43,409 bases of DNA from an uncultured Anaerolineae bacterium (GCA_937927775.1 CALBEF010000101.1:1-43409); one strand, 5' to 3'; counted from the stretch's first letter, positions 26,259 through 35,127 are shown. Notes: a model not told the origin generated them from the letters alone. Numbers and translations: made by a program.

Positions 26259-26738
26259 ATGCAAAAGACGAACGCCATGCGCGTGCTGGATGGGCGCAAG
26301 ATTGCTTACACCGCGCACGAATACTCGGACGAGATTCACGGGACAGACGACGTTGCCGCGGCCATCGGCGTTTCGGAAGCTGAGGTGTATAAGACGCTGG
26401 TTGTGCTCTCCGAGACGCCCGGCCGGAAGCCCATGCTCGTCATTACCCCCGGCCCGCGCGAGTTGAACCTGCGCCTGCTGGCCAGAGAGATCGGCGAGAA
26501 AAGTTTGCGCATGGCGACCCACAAAGAGGCCGAGCGCCTGACCGGCCTGAAAGTCGGCGGCATCTCTGCGCTGGCCCTGTTGAACAAGGGTTTCGCCATC
26601 TACATCGACGCCAGCGCGCAGCAGTTCGAGTCGATTTACGTGAGCGCCGGCCAGCGCGGCATCAACCTGCGGGTCAGCGTGGCCGATGTGATCGCAGTCA
26701 CCGGCGCAAAAGTGGTGCGCGCCACAACCGAACCATGA
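26259..26738 (+). CDS. YbaK/EbsC-family aminoacyl-tRNA deacylase
   Basis: 159 residues. YbaK proteins remove Cys from mischarged tRNA-Pro. The start MQKTNAMRVLDGRKIAY matches the usual KTNAMR opening. The conserved core follows: VYKTLVVLSE with the catalytic Lys, ELNLRLLAREIG, LTGLKVGGISALAL, and AIYIDASAQQFESIYVSAGQRGINLRVS. Complete length. The ATG at 26259 is chosen by family match; the frame extends upstream as a shadow inside the NYN gene. It follows that gene by 26 nt and precedes the kinase gene by 10 nt, so an operon is likely. Confidence 0.88.
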   Translation: MQKTNAMRVLDGRKIAYTAHEYSDEIHGTDDVAAAIGVSEAEVYKTLVVLSETPGRKPMLVITPGPRELNLRLLAREIGEKSLRMATHKEAERLTGLKVGGISALALLNKGFAIYIDASAQQFESIYVSAGQRGINLRVSVADVIAVTGAKVVRATTEP

Positions 26739-26748
26739 GGGCCTTGAG

Positions 26749-27975
26749 ATGGAACTGGCGCTGATTGTGATTGTGGCGCTGGCCGGCCTGTGCGTGATTC
26801 TGGCATGGCGCGCGCGGGCGCTGGCTGCCGAGGCATTCGCCGCCGGCACGGCCGAGCGCGAGTCGCGCGCCGCGCAAGCAGCGCTGCGCCGGCAGGCCAT
26901 TTATGCGCGGGCCGGCCGCGATGCCATTGCCAACACCACCATCGATCCAATCCTGTTCGTGGACGCCGGCCACATCGTCACCTATCGCAACAACGCCGCG
27001 CAGCGATTGTTCGGCAGCGCGTGCGCGCCGGGGCGCAGTCTGATTGAGGTCACGCGTTCCTACGAGCTGGATGCCATTGCCGACGAGGCGCTGAAAGATG
27101 CCTATGAGCTGCCGCGCGAGTTGAGCCTGGGCGGGCGCCAGTTTCGCGTGCGCGCCGGCGCGCTCGAGGTGGAAAGCGCCGCTCAACAGCCCGCCCGTGA
27201 GATCGTGTTGCTGCTGTACGATGTCGGCGAACTCCAACGGCTGGGACGCGCCCGGCGCGATTTCGTCGCCAATATCTCGCACGAGCTGCGCACGCCGCTC
27301 ACGGCCATCCGTCTGCTGGTGGATACGCTGCGGCAGAAGCCCGGCCAGGGCGATGAGGCGGAGCGCAGCCGGCTGCTGGATCAGATCAGCCACCAGGTCG
27401 ATTCCCTGACGCAACTGACTCAGGAGTTGTACGACCTGTCGCTGATTGAATCGGGCCGCGTGCCGATGCGCATGGTGCCGACAGATATGGCGGAACTGGT
27501 GGACAGTGTCATCACCCGTCTCGCGCCGCAGGCCGAGCGGGCCGGGTTGACGCTGACGAATCAGGTGGCGCGCGGCACGGTCGCGCTCGTCGATCCAGAG
27601 CAAATCCGGCGCGTGCTGTCCAACCTGGTGCACAACGCGATCAAGTTCACCCCGCGCGGCGGCGTCACCGTCTGGCTGTCGGATGCGACGCCGCCGCAGA
27701 GAATGCTGCCCGGCGGCGATCTGGACGAAGCCGCGAACGAGGCCGATCACATCACCCTGGCCGTGCAGGATACCGGCGTCGGTATTCCGGCCGACGCCCT
27801 GCCGCGTATCTTCGAGCGATTCTACAAAGTCGATCGCGTGCGCGGACAGGGCGGCACCGGCCTGGGCTTATCCATCGCCCGGCACATCGTCGAGGCGCAT
27901 GGCGGCCGGCTATGGGTCGAGAGCCAGGAAGGCGTCGGCACGACGTTCTATTTCACCGTGCCCCGCGAGGGATGA
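26749..27975 (+). CDS. Sensor histidine kinase (PhoR-like)
   Basis: 408 residues. One N-terminal membrane helix, a short PAS-like domain (about 60-160: IDPILFVDAGHIVTYRNNAAQRLFG), then HisKA with the phosphoacceptor His178 in DFVANISHELRTPL, and HATPase_c with N box NLVHNAIKFTP, G1 VQDTGVGIP and G2 GGTGLGLSIA. Layout resembles PhoR-type kinases, which sense inside the cell through PAS. No response regulator gene lies next to it, so its partner is elsewhere. Confidence 0.9.
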   Translation: MELALIVIVALAGLCVILAWRARALAAEAFAAGTAERESRAAQAALRRQAIYARAGRDAIANTTIDPILFVDAGHIVTYRNNAAQRLFGSACAPGRSLIEVTRSYELDAIADEALKDAYELPRELSLGGRQFRVRAGALEVESAAQQPAREIVLLLYDVGELQRLGRARRDFVANISHELRTPLTAIRLLVDTLRQKPGQGDEAERSRLLDQISHQVDSLTQLTQELYDLSLIESGRVPMRMVPTDMAELVDSVITRLAPQAERAGLTLTNQVARGTVALVDPEQIRRVLSNLVHNAIKFTPRGGVTVWLSDATPPQRMLPGGDLDEAANEADHITLAVQDTGVGIPADALPRIFERFYKVDRVRGQGGTGLGLSIARHIVEAHGGRLWVESQEGVGTTFYFTVPREG

Positions 27976-27996
27976 GCCGCAGCCCTGCGGTCTGAT

Positions 27997-28500
27997 CTAT
28001 GGCTGAGGCGTGGGCGTGGCTGTGATGTCGATTCGCACGTAAAAGATCTGCGTCTGGGTTTTCTGCTCGTTCTGCGTGAGCACGATGACCAGCCCTTCGT
28101 CCCGGTTGCCCTGGCGCTTGCCGAACAGACAGAAGGCGGCGTTGGCTACGCCAGAGCTGCCGGCGTCGGCGCAGCCGCCGGCGTCCGAATTCCAGCCCGC
28201 CGCCTGCATCCGCTCGCGGGTGTAGAAGCGCTGCACCTCCTGCGGCGTTTTCGCCGTCGTGTAGGAGATGAATTCGAGCTTGCCCTGGAACGCGGCCTGG
28301 ACAAAGATGCGCGTTGCAGCCGGCAACTGCAAGTCGGCCTTCGTCGCGCCATCCAGCGCAGGCACGTCGGACCACAGGTTGGACACGGTGCCGGCGCTGC
28401 TGCCGCCGAGCAGTGAATCAACCGCGCCGCAGCCGGGCGCGATCAACAGGCTGGCAATGACGGCCATGCCAACGAGAATCGATTTGTAGGGACGGTTCAT
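27997..28500 (-). CDS. Putative lipoprotein of unknown function
   Basis: 167 residues. The signal sequence ends LLIAPGCGAV, a plausible lipobox. The mature protein is about 140 residues, with KLEFISYTTAKTPQEVQRFYTRERMQAAGW reading like an alpha-beta unit and two Cys (GGCADAG, AAFCLFG) that could form a disulfide. The end is a short Thr/Pro tail. The ATG at 28500 has GGAGGT upstream at good distance; the frame allows an earlier start at 28515. The gene is divergent from the HAD hydrolase gene and convergent with the kinase gene. Confidence 0.65.
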   Translation of the reverse strand: MNRPYKSILVGMAVIASLLIAPGCGAVDSLLGGSSAGTVSNLWSDVPALDGATKADLQLPAATRIFVQAAFQGKLEFISYTTAKTPQEVQRFYTRERMQAAGWNSDAGGCADAGSSGVANAAFCLFGKRQGNRDEGLVIVLTQNEQKTQTQIFYVRIDITATPTPQP

Positions 28501-28544
28501 GTGTGTTACCTCCATGCATATGGTAACATCGCCGACGACCTGTC

Positions 28545-29312
28545 ATGGCCGTGAAATCAAACAATGCCACTGCGCCCCGCGAGGTCGTGTCTGCGCCAGC
28601 CTCTCAGCGGCGCTTCCGGGCCATCCTGTTCGACCTCGACGGCACATTGCGCGCAAACGAGCCGGAAGGGGTTGCGGCGTTCATTGACTACGCGCAACGC
28701 GCCGGCCTCTCCCTGACGCCGGCGCAGATCGTGCTGTGCGAGCGCGCCGCGCACCGCTACTGGGCCGACGGCGCTCAGGTTGCCGAACATTTTGCCCGCT
28801 TTGACGAGCGTGGTTTCTGGGTCAACTACAACCGCATCCTGCTGAGCGCCATGGGCGTTGAAGGCTGCGATGACTGCGCGCACCGTATTCAGGACTACTT
28901 CGACGATTACCAGCCGGCCGATGTGGTTTTCCCGGAGTCCTCGCGTGTGCTGCGCGCGCTGAAGGAAGACGGGTATGTTCTGGGGCTGGTGTCCAATCGG
29001 GACGGCGATCTTGCGCCCGTCGCCGCGCAATACGGCTTTGCCGAGTATTTCAACTTCACATTGTCCGGCGGGCAGGCCGGCAGCTTCAAGCCGGATGGGC
29101 GCATCTTTCGTCAGGCGCTGCAGATGGCGGGCGATGTTCCGGCCAGCCATGCGCTCTACATCGGAGACAACTACTACGCCGATGTGCTCGGCGCCACTGC
29201 GGTTGGCATGGCGGCGCTGTTGATCGACCCGCGCGACGTGTTCATCGGCCTCTATGACAAGCGTGTGAAGCGATTGGATGAGGTTCTGGACTTCATCCGG
29301 GCAGAAAGATGA
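28545..29312 (+). CDS. HAD-superfamily hydrolase
   Basis: 255 residues. Motif I FDLDGTLRA with the nucleophile Asp, a helical cap (about 45-115), motif II GLVSNRDG, motif III Lys in GSFKPDGRIF, and motif IV IGDNYYADVLGA. This is the haloacid-dehalogenase phosphatase pattern with a type I cap; phosphoglycolate phosphatase-like or nucleotidase-like activity is possible, but substrate cannot be fixed. The first 22 residues are a polar extension, and a later start is possible. Its stop codon overlaps the start of the S41 gene by 4 nt (ATGA). Confidence 0.85.
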   Translation: MAVKSNNATAPREVVSAPASQRRFRAILFDLDGTLRANEPEGVAAFIDYAQRAGLSLTPAQIVLCERAAHRYWADGAQVAEHFARFDERGFWVNYNRILLSAMGVEGCDDCAHRIQDYFDDYQPADVVFPESSRVLRALKEDGYVLGLVSNRDGDLAPVAAQYGFAEYFNFTLSGGQAGSFKPDGRIFRQALQMAGDVPASHALYIGDNYYADVLGATAVGMAALLIDPRDVFIGLYDKRVKRLDEVLDFIRAER

Positions 29313-30715
29313 TGAAACGTCGTTCGGTGGGAATTGCCGGCTTCCTCGCGCGCGTCGCGCTGGTCACGCTGACCGTCGGGCTGCTTGCGATTACGCTCGG
29401 CGGCTGCCGATTGATGCCGAGCGCCGCAAGATCGACCAACACGCCTCCCATCTCTACTGCCACCACCGACCGGCCGGCCGGCGCAGCAACCTCGCCGGCG
29501 CGCGACTTTCCTGAATCATCTGCGACGGCCACAGCCCAGGCGCCCGACGCGATCTCCGAGGAGACGACGGCGCGCCAGTTGCGCGTCTTCCGAAAACTGT
29601 GGAATATCGTCAACAAACGGTATATTTACAATGACTTTAACGGCGTCGATTGGCCGGCGGCGCGCGCCGAGACTGAAACCCGCATCCGCGCCGGCTTGAG
29701 CGACGAAGAGTTCTACGCCCTGATGCGCGATCTGATCGAAAGCCTGGGCGATCAGCACTCCAGGTTCCTGTCGCCAGACGAGGCAGCCGAAGACGATCGC
29801 GAGTACGCCGGCACAGCCGATTTTGTGGGCATCGGCATTGTGACGGACTACAACCCCGACGCCGAGCGATTCTATGTGCTGCAAGTGTTGCCCGGCAGCC
29901 CGGCAGAGCAAGCCGGCATCCGGGCGCATGACCATATTCTGCGAGCAAATGGCGCGCCGCTGGTGAACGAGGCCGGCGAGCCGGACTTGTCTCCGTTGCG
30001 CGGGCCGGAGGGCACAGTGGTGACGGTCACGGTGCGCACGCCGGGGCAGCCGGCGCGCGACCTTGTGATCGAGCGCCGGCTGTTGTCATCGGTCGAGCCG
30101 GTGGAATATCGCCTGCTGCAGGAGAAGCCCCGCATTGGCTATATCCTTGTCCCAACCTTCTTCCAGGATGGCATCGACGAACGGGTGCGCGACGCGCTGC
30201 GCGCCCTGATGCGGAGCGGCGGGCCAGCCCAGCGTCTCGACGGTTTGGTGATCGACATGCGCATCAACGGCGGCGGTGCGTATGCGATTCTGGTGTCTCA
30301 TCTCGGTTTCTTCACCAGCGGCACGCTGGGGTATCTGGTGGATCGGCAAGGGATGCGTTTGCCACTCCGCGCGCGCGCCGAGCGCATTGGCAATTCGCAG
30401 ACGGCGCCGCTTGTGGTGTTGATCGGCCCATCCACCCAGTCGTATGCCGAGGTGTTCGCCGGCAGCCTGCAGCACAAGGGCCGCGCCACGCTGATCGGCC
30501 AACGGTCGGGCGGCAATGTCGAAACACTGCACGCCCACTACTTTGAAGACGGCTCAATGGTCTGGCTTGCGGAGGAGACCTTCCAGTTGCCGGATGGCAC
30601 GACCTGGGAAGGCAAGGGCATCGAGCCGGATGTGGAGATCGACCGAAACTGGGATGAATTCACGGCCGAGGATGACCCGGCCATACGGGCTGCCATTGAG
30701 TCATTGGGCAATTGA
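29309..30715 (+). CDS. S41-family protease homologue with PDZ domain, catalytic Lys replaced
   Basis: 468 residues. A lipoprotein signal (LAITLGGCRLM) is followed by a Thr/Pro linker, an N-terminal helical part, a PDZ domain (about 170-255: VGIGIV to PGSPAEQAGIRAHDHIL) and the S41 core. Ser378 in GPSTQSYAEVFAGSL fits the nucleophile of C-terminal processing proteases. The general base, Lys 25 residues later in E. coli Tsp, is here Asn403 (QRSGGNVE). The end GKGIEPDVEI is typical. It may be inactive or use another base, as in IRBP/tricorn-like members. The last codons and stop lie inside an 8-bp repeat array. Confidence 0.82.
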   Translation: MMKRRSVGIAGFLARVALVTLTVGLLAITLGGCRLMPSAARSTNTPPISTATTDRPAGAATSPARDFPESSATATAQAPDAISEETTARQLRVFRKLWNIVNKRYIYNDFNGVDWPAARAETETRIRAGLSDEEFYALMRDLIESLGDQHSRFLSPDEAAEDDREYAGTADFVGIGIVTDYNPDAERFYVLQVLPGSPAEQAGIRAHDHILRANGAPLVNEAGEPDLSPLRGPEGTVVTVTVRTPGQPARDLVIERRLLSSVEPVEYRLLQEKPRIGYILVPTFFQDGIDERVRDALRALMRSGGPAQRLDGLVIDMRINGGGAYAILVSHLGFFTSGTLGYLVDRQGMRLPLRARAERIGNSQTAPLVVLIGPSTQSYAEVFAGSLQHKGRATLIGQRSGGNVETLHAHYFEDGSMVWLAEETFQLPDGTTWEGKGIEPDVEIDRNWDEFTAEDDPAIRAAIESLGN

Positions 30716-30805
30716 GCCATTGGGCGATTGAGTCATTGAGCCATTGACCAATGGCACAATCACTCAATCGCTCAATCACCCAATCACTCAATCCCCCAAT
30801 CCCCC
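30698..30805. repeat. Strand-flipping 8-bp repeat array
   Basis: Six 8-bp units of GAGYCATT/GGGCRATT type at 30698-30745, then a 4-base junction, then seven units of the opposite orientation (AATGGCAC, AATCACTC, AATCGCTC, AATCACCC, AATCACTC, AATCCCCC twice) to 30805. The two halves can pair into a long hairpin. The stop codon of the S41 gene is part of unit 2/3, and the methyltransferase ATG lies 8 nt past the last unit. Confidence 0.92.
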
Positions 30806-30812
30806 GATTCCC

Positions 30813-31697
30813 ATGATTTGCGATTACGAAGGTTCGGACTACAAGACGCGCTTCTGGCAGAACGCCGACCGCGCCTATGAAGACGCGGCGGAGCGTGTGG
30901 CATTGCGCCGGCTTCTCCCGCCGCGCGGCCGCCGTATCGTCGAGTTCGGGGCCGGCTTTGGCCGGCTGGCTGACTTGTATACCGGCTACGAGCAGATCGT
31001 GCTGATGGATTACTCGCGCACGATGCTCGAACAGGCCATGCAGCGTTGGGGCGATGATCCGCGCTTTATTTTCGTGGCTGCCGATGTCTATCATCTGCCT
31101 TTCGCCGACGGCGTGTTCGACGCAGCCACCATGATCCGGGTCATCCACCACATTGCCAAAGTGCCTGAGGCGCTGGCGCAAATTCGCCGCGTGATCGCGC
31201 CGGCCGGCGTGTTTGCGCTGGAATTCGCCAACAAGCGACATATCAAATCGGTGGCGCGCTATCTGCTGCGGCGTCAGGCATGGAATCCATTCGATCTGCA
31301 TCCGGTTGAGTTCGTCAAGCTCAATTTCGATTTTCACCCGGCCTGGATGCTGGATCAACTCCGGCAGGCCGGCTTCGTCACGCGCCGCAAGCTCAGCGTA
31401 TCGTACCTGCGGGCCGGCTTCATCAAGCGGCGCGTGCCGGTTGAGTGGATGGTGTACGCTGACGCGCTCCTGCAACGCACGGCCTGGCTGGGCCTGTGGG
31501 CGCCCAGCGTGTTCACGCAAAACTACCCGGCCGGCAGCCGGCAGTCATCGCGGGATGGATTGTCGCTGGCCGGCGACGCCATCTTCCGCAGCCCGCGCTC
31601 CGGCCAGCCCCTGCGCCGCGAGGGCGACTTCCTGGTGTGCGACACTGACGGCACGCGCTGGCCCGCGCAGGGCAATTTCTACGACTTCAAGATGTGA
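30813..31697 (+). CDS. SAM-dependent methyltransferase with Trm112-like tail
   Basis: 294 residues. Class I methyltransferase fold: motif I VEFGAGFGRLADLY, acidic residue after beta-2 in VLMDYSRTMLEQA, motif III FVAADVYHLPFADGVFD and IRRVIAPAGVFALEF. The C-terminal 45 residues (IFRSPRSGQPLRREGDFLVC) resemble a Trm112-type tail, but the paired Cys are mostly Ser, so metal binding is unlikely. The substrate is unknown. The ATG at 30813 is used because the frame upstream to 30744 is only translated repeat array. Confidence 0.82.
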   Translation: MICDYEGSDYKTRFWQNADRAYEDAAERVALRRLLPPRGRRIVEFGAGFGRLADLYTGYEQIVLMDYSRTMLEQAMQRWGDDPRFIFVAADVYHLPFADGVFDAATMIRVIHHIAKVPEALAQIRRVIAPAGVFALEFANKRHIKSVARYLLRRQAWNPFDLHPVEFVKLNFDFHPAWMLDQLRQAGFVTRRKLSVSYLRAGFIKRRVPVEWMVYADALLQRTAWLGLWAPSVFTQNYPAGSRQSSRDGLSLAGDAIFRSPRSGQPLRREGDFLVCDTDGTRWPAQGNFYDFKM

Positions 31698-31710
31698 CCG
31701 ACATTCCTGA

Positions 31711-31741
31711 CATTCCCGGAATCCGGAAGATTCCGGGAATG
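31711..31741. terminator. Bidirectional hairpin terminator
   Basis: Perfect 12-bp stem CATTCCCGGAAT and ATTCCGGGAATG with a 7-nt loop, between the convergent methyltransferase and lamin-tail/PLD genes. It lies 14 nt past one stop and 10 nt past the other. No strong T-run on either side. Confidence 0.65.
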
Positions 31742-31750
31742 TTCAAATGC

Positions 31751-34700
31751 TCAAGGCACGCTGCCGGGGCTGGGCAGGGCCTGATCGCGGAAGTCCACAG
31801 CGCAATTGTTGGTGTCTTTGTCCGCCGGCCAGCGTTGCAGGGTGTGGTCGGCGGTCAGTGTGCCGGTGAACGGCGCCACTCCATCTACCGTTACCGGATT
31901 GGGCAAGGCCGGGTCGGCCCATACGACGGCATCCACAACGGCGTCGGTTGGCCCCAGCAGCAACACCTGGTCATTCGTGTTGCCCAGGCTGAGCGTGCCG
32001 GTGCTCCAGGCGGTGTAGGGCGCCAACTCGGGCACGGCGGGATCATAGTCGGCCAGTTCGTAAGTGGGCTTGCTGCCCCAGCGGCTGAAGTACAGGTCGG
32101 CCCGGCCGGCCACCACGACGACGCCGCGCGCCGGCAACACTGCATTGGCCGGGAACTGATACATGCTTTCGTTGTAGCTGCGGCCGGGCGCTTCGGCGTC
32201 GCCGATCTTGTAGCCGCTCAGGCTGATCGGCGCACTGGTGGGATTGTAGAGTTCGATCCATTCGCGGCCGGCTTCATCGCCCCCCGACGGGTTGAACAGC
32301 ACTTCGCTGATGAGGGGGTAGGTGATGGGAACCGGCGGCCGGTAGTTGCGCATGACGACCGGCACAAATGCCGGCCGCGAGATGTAGAAGTCATACCAGA
32401 ACACCGCTCGCAGATAGTCGTACACCTGCGCCGACTCGATCAGCAGCGTCATCTCGCGGTTCATTTTGGCGCTGGTCTCTGTGCCGTTCCACGAGCCGAT
32501 GTGAGCCAGCTTGCGGTTGCCGACGCGCGCCAGAATCATCTTGTTGTGTATGCCATGAAAGGTGGGGTCGCCGCGAATGGCCTGAATGTTCCAGCCGTTG
32601 GCGCGCGCAAGGTCGAGCAGATAGCGCGCAGTGGCGTCGTTGCTGCGCGCGTCCGACGAGACATCGTAGTAGCGGTCGAGCAATACTCGCACGGTCGCGC
32701 CGCGCCGGGCCGCGCCGATGATCGCTTGCAGGCGCGGGTTGGGATCATCGAGGGGGGTGCTGCTGCTGACACCCCAGTAATACGGCTCGTCCATTTGCTC
32801 GACCAGGATTTCATCGCCGGCGCCGGCCAGGTTGAGCGCGCCGATGATGCCGGCCTCGCTCAGCGCGCTTTCCGGCGCTGTAGCGAGTTCCACGCTGACC
32901 GGCTGATGCACTACCAGCGGCGTCGCAAAGCGCGCGGTGTAGCTGATGCCGCCGGTGGTGTAGACCGGCGTGAAGCCGGGCGGGGGCGGACCGAACGGGC
33001 TGCACGTTGGGCACCAGCGCGTGATATCGAGATGCGCCGTGTCCAGATCGGCGTCGAAGATGGCCTGCGCACGCGCAATCAGCGCCGGCGCGCTGACAAT
33101 CGCCAGCACCCCGCGCTCTCCCAGCGTGCCATCACCTTTGTCATCATCGGGAAAGCCATTCGCGCCGAAGTTCTCCGAGCTGACGATCAATTGCCTGCCA
33201 TCGACGATGGCGAATTTGGCGTGCAGATAGCGATAACGAGCATATCCAAGCGTGGCATCGGGGGCCATGAACCAGCAGCCGCTGGTGGCGGTGTGGATGC
33301 GCTGGCACATCCACAATTCCTGCGCGGGGAACGCGCCGACCGGCCCGCCTTCGAGCAGCACGCGCACGGTGACGCCCTGACTGACCTTGAGCGCCAGCAG
33401 ATCGGCCAGCCGGGCATGGTCGAAGGTGTATACCTCGATGTCGATCGAGCGCGCAGCGGATGCCAGCGTGCGCGAGAGGACATCAAAGCCGGCTTCGGGC
33501 GTCACCGCTATGGTGACAGGGGTGTAGGCGCTGACCGGGACGACGAAAGATTCAACATCCCAGCCGGGATACACCGGCCGGCGTCCGCTCACCGGGTTGC
33601 TGCGTTCGCTCAGCCAGTCCTGGGCGGTGTCGGTGTCTGGGACGGGCAGGCCGGTATGCGGATCGAGCTTGCGCATCAGCACCTGGGCTGTGGCCGGCAC
33701 AATGCCCGACACGGTGTATGGTTGCAATGCCGGCCCGCTCCAGCCGCCCTGCGCCACGCTGTTGCCGTACACCACGGCGTCGATGATGCGGCTGTCGGCG
33801 TCGATCAACTCGAGGCGTTCCCCGCCGTTGTTCAACACGCTCCAGGTTGCAGTGAGATTGGCACTTGCGCCGGCGCTGAACGTGCCGGCGGCGCGCTGAA
33901 TGACGAAGTAGCCCTGCGGAGCGATCTGCCCGTCCAGCGCGACGGTGCGCGTGCTCGAACCGATGGCCCGAATCTGCCAGCCGGCCAGCGCCACGCTGAG
34001 CGGCGTGTTATTGCGCAGTTCGATCCACTCGGCGTTGGAGTTGGCGCGCGTGCCGCCCCATGCCACCTCGTTGATGACAACGCGCAGGTCGGACGCTGTG
34101 GGCGTGACGGCTACCGAGTTGGGCGCGCCGGGCGTGCCGGTGATGGGGTTGCCGGCGCTGTCCCAGGCGATGGGCAGGGTGATGACAGCGGTGGCCCAGT
34201 TCGCGTCTGTGTCGGGCAGGCCGGCGTCGATGCGCTCCATCGCGCGGTAACAGCAATTCGCCCCCGATCCGCCGCTGCCGGCCGGCCAGGGGCCGCCGTC
34301 GTTGTTGGCTGTGTCGATCAGTGTGGCGGTCTGGGTGATCAGGCGCGCTTCGCCGCCGGTGTTGGCAAAGCTGAGCGCGTTGCCGAAAACGACATCGGGC
34401 GCGAAGCCAAAGGACTGTTGGAACGCGGTGGGATCGTGCGCCAGCCAGATGCGCGCGCCGGCGGTCAGCGTGAGCGCCGGCAACGCAAAGAGGCCGCTGC
34501 CCGACCGAATTGACCATTCACTATTCAGCGCCACCGGATAAGGGGTCAGATTGGTCAGTTGGATGGCTTCATCCAGGCTGCTGCTCAGGCCGTAGTAATG
34601 CAACGCAGAAATCAGCACCTGAATCGGCGGCGGGGGAGGCGGAGTGTGGACGATGGGCAGGTAGGCGTGGAGGCTGTCGTCGGCTGGCTGGCTGCCGCGC

Positions 34701-34846
34701 ACTGCATGGCCGGACGCGGGCGAGAAACGAGCCGGCGATCGAAGCGGACGCCGTAGTGTGATGCTGCTCAGACTGCCCTCCGCCTGCGCAAGAGACAGGG
34801 CGCAGGCAAGCGCTGTTGCCACAAGAGACTTTGCAGTGACGCGCAT
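31751..34846 (-). CDS. Large secreted lamin-tail and phospholipase-D-like protein
   Basis: 1031 residues. Signal peptide (MRVTAKSLVATALACALSLAQA) with an excellent GGAGGA Shine-Dalgarno before the ATG at 34846. Three lamin-tail domains are seen: about 60-220, 235-390 (VVINEVAWGG, EWIELRNNTP) and 840-1000 (LISEVLFNPSGGDEAGREWIELYNP). Between them is a PLD-like region with two HKD motifs: HAKFAIVD (about 541) complete, and HNKMILAR (about 766), where the Asp is Arg. Lamin-tail plus PLD or other nuclease domains occur in secreted bacterial proteins that may cut DNA or lipid. Location outside the cell is likely; activity is uncertain. Confidence 0.82.
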   Translation of the reverse strand: MRVTAKSLVATALACALSLAQAEGSLSSITLRRPLRSPARFSPASGHAVRGSQPADDSLHAYLPIVHTPPPPPPIQVLISALHYYGLSSSLDEAIQLTNLTPYPVALNSEWSIRSGSGLFALPALTLTAGARIWLAHDPTAFQQSFGFAPDVVFGNALSFANTGGEARLITQTATLIDTANNDGGPWPAGSGGSGANCCYRAMERIDAGLPDTDANWATAVITLPIAWDSAGNPITGTPGAPNSVAVTPTASDLRVVINEVAWGGTRANSNAEWIELRNNTPLSVALAGWQIRAIGSSTRTVALDGQIAPQGYFVIQRAAGTFSAGASANLTATWSVLNNGGERLELIDADSRIIDAVVYGNSVAQGGWSGPALQPYTVSGIVPATAQVLMRKLDPHTGLPVPDTDTAQDWLSERSNPVSGRRPVYPGWDVESFVVPVSAYTPVTIAVTPEAGFDVLSRTLASAARSIDIEVYTFDHARLADLLALKVSQGVTVRVLLEGGPVGAFPAQELWMCQRIHTATSGCWFMAPDATLGYARYRYLHAKFAIVDGRQLIVSSENFGANGFPDDDKGDGTLGERGVLAIVSAPALIARAQAIFDADLDTAHLDITRWCPTCSPFGPPPPGFTPVYTTGGISYTARFATPLVVHQPVSVELATAPESALSEAGIIGALNLAGAGDEILVEQMDEPYYWGVSSSTPLDDPNPRLQAIIGAARRGATVRVLLDRYYDVSSDARSNDATARYLLDLARANGWNIQAIRGDPTFHGIHNKMILARVGNRKLAHIGSWNGTETSAKMNREMTLLIESAQVYDYLRAVFWYDFYISRPAFVPVVMRNYRPPVPITYPLISEVLFNPSGGDEAGREWIELYNPTSAPISLSGYKIGDAEAPGRSYNESMYQFPANAVLPARGVVVVAGRADLYFSRWGSKPTYELADYDPAVPELAPYTAWSTGTLSLGNTNDQVLLLGPTDAVVDAVVWADPALPNPVTVDGVAPFTGTLTADHTLQRWPADKDTNNCAVDFRDQALPSPGSVP

Positions 34847-35127
34847 GTTATTCCTCCTGCCTGGTGTTTGCGCAATTGTTACGCCTGCGCTATTAGTCGC
34901 TGCGCATTGGCGATTTCTGCCTGTTGCGCGATCCCGGGTGTGTATGGAACTTGTTTCAAGCCGGCCTGTGTTCCCTGATGGACGCATTTCCTAAAAAGGG
35001 GCAATCCGTCGATGTGCGCGGCGGACGCAATCCGCGCGCAACACTTGACAAAGCCGGCGCAAGGCCGGCTTCACCACAATTTGCCCCTGCAGAGAAATGC
35101 GTCTGGCATAAAGGGATGCCGAGCGGC

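Noticed and set aside
31694-34513. 939-residue open frame on the plus strand
   Set aside because: It lies wholly opposite the lamin-tail/PLD gene, has shadow composition (rich in Gln, Arg, His, Ala) and no domain; the minus-strand protein has signal peptide, Shine-Dalgarno and known motifs.
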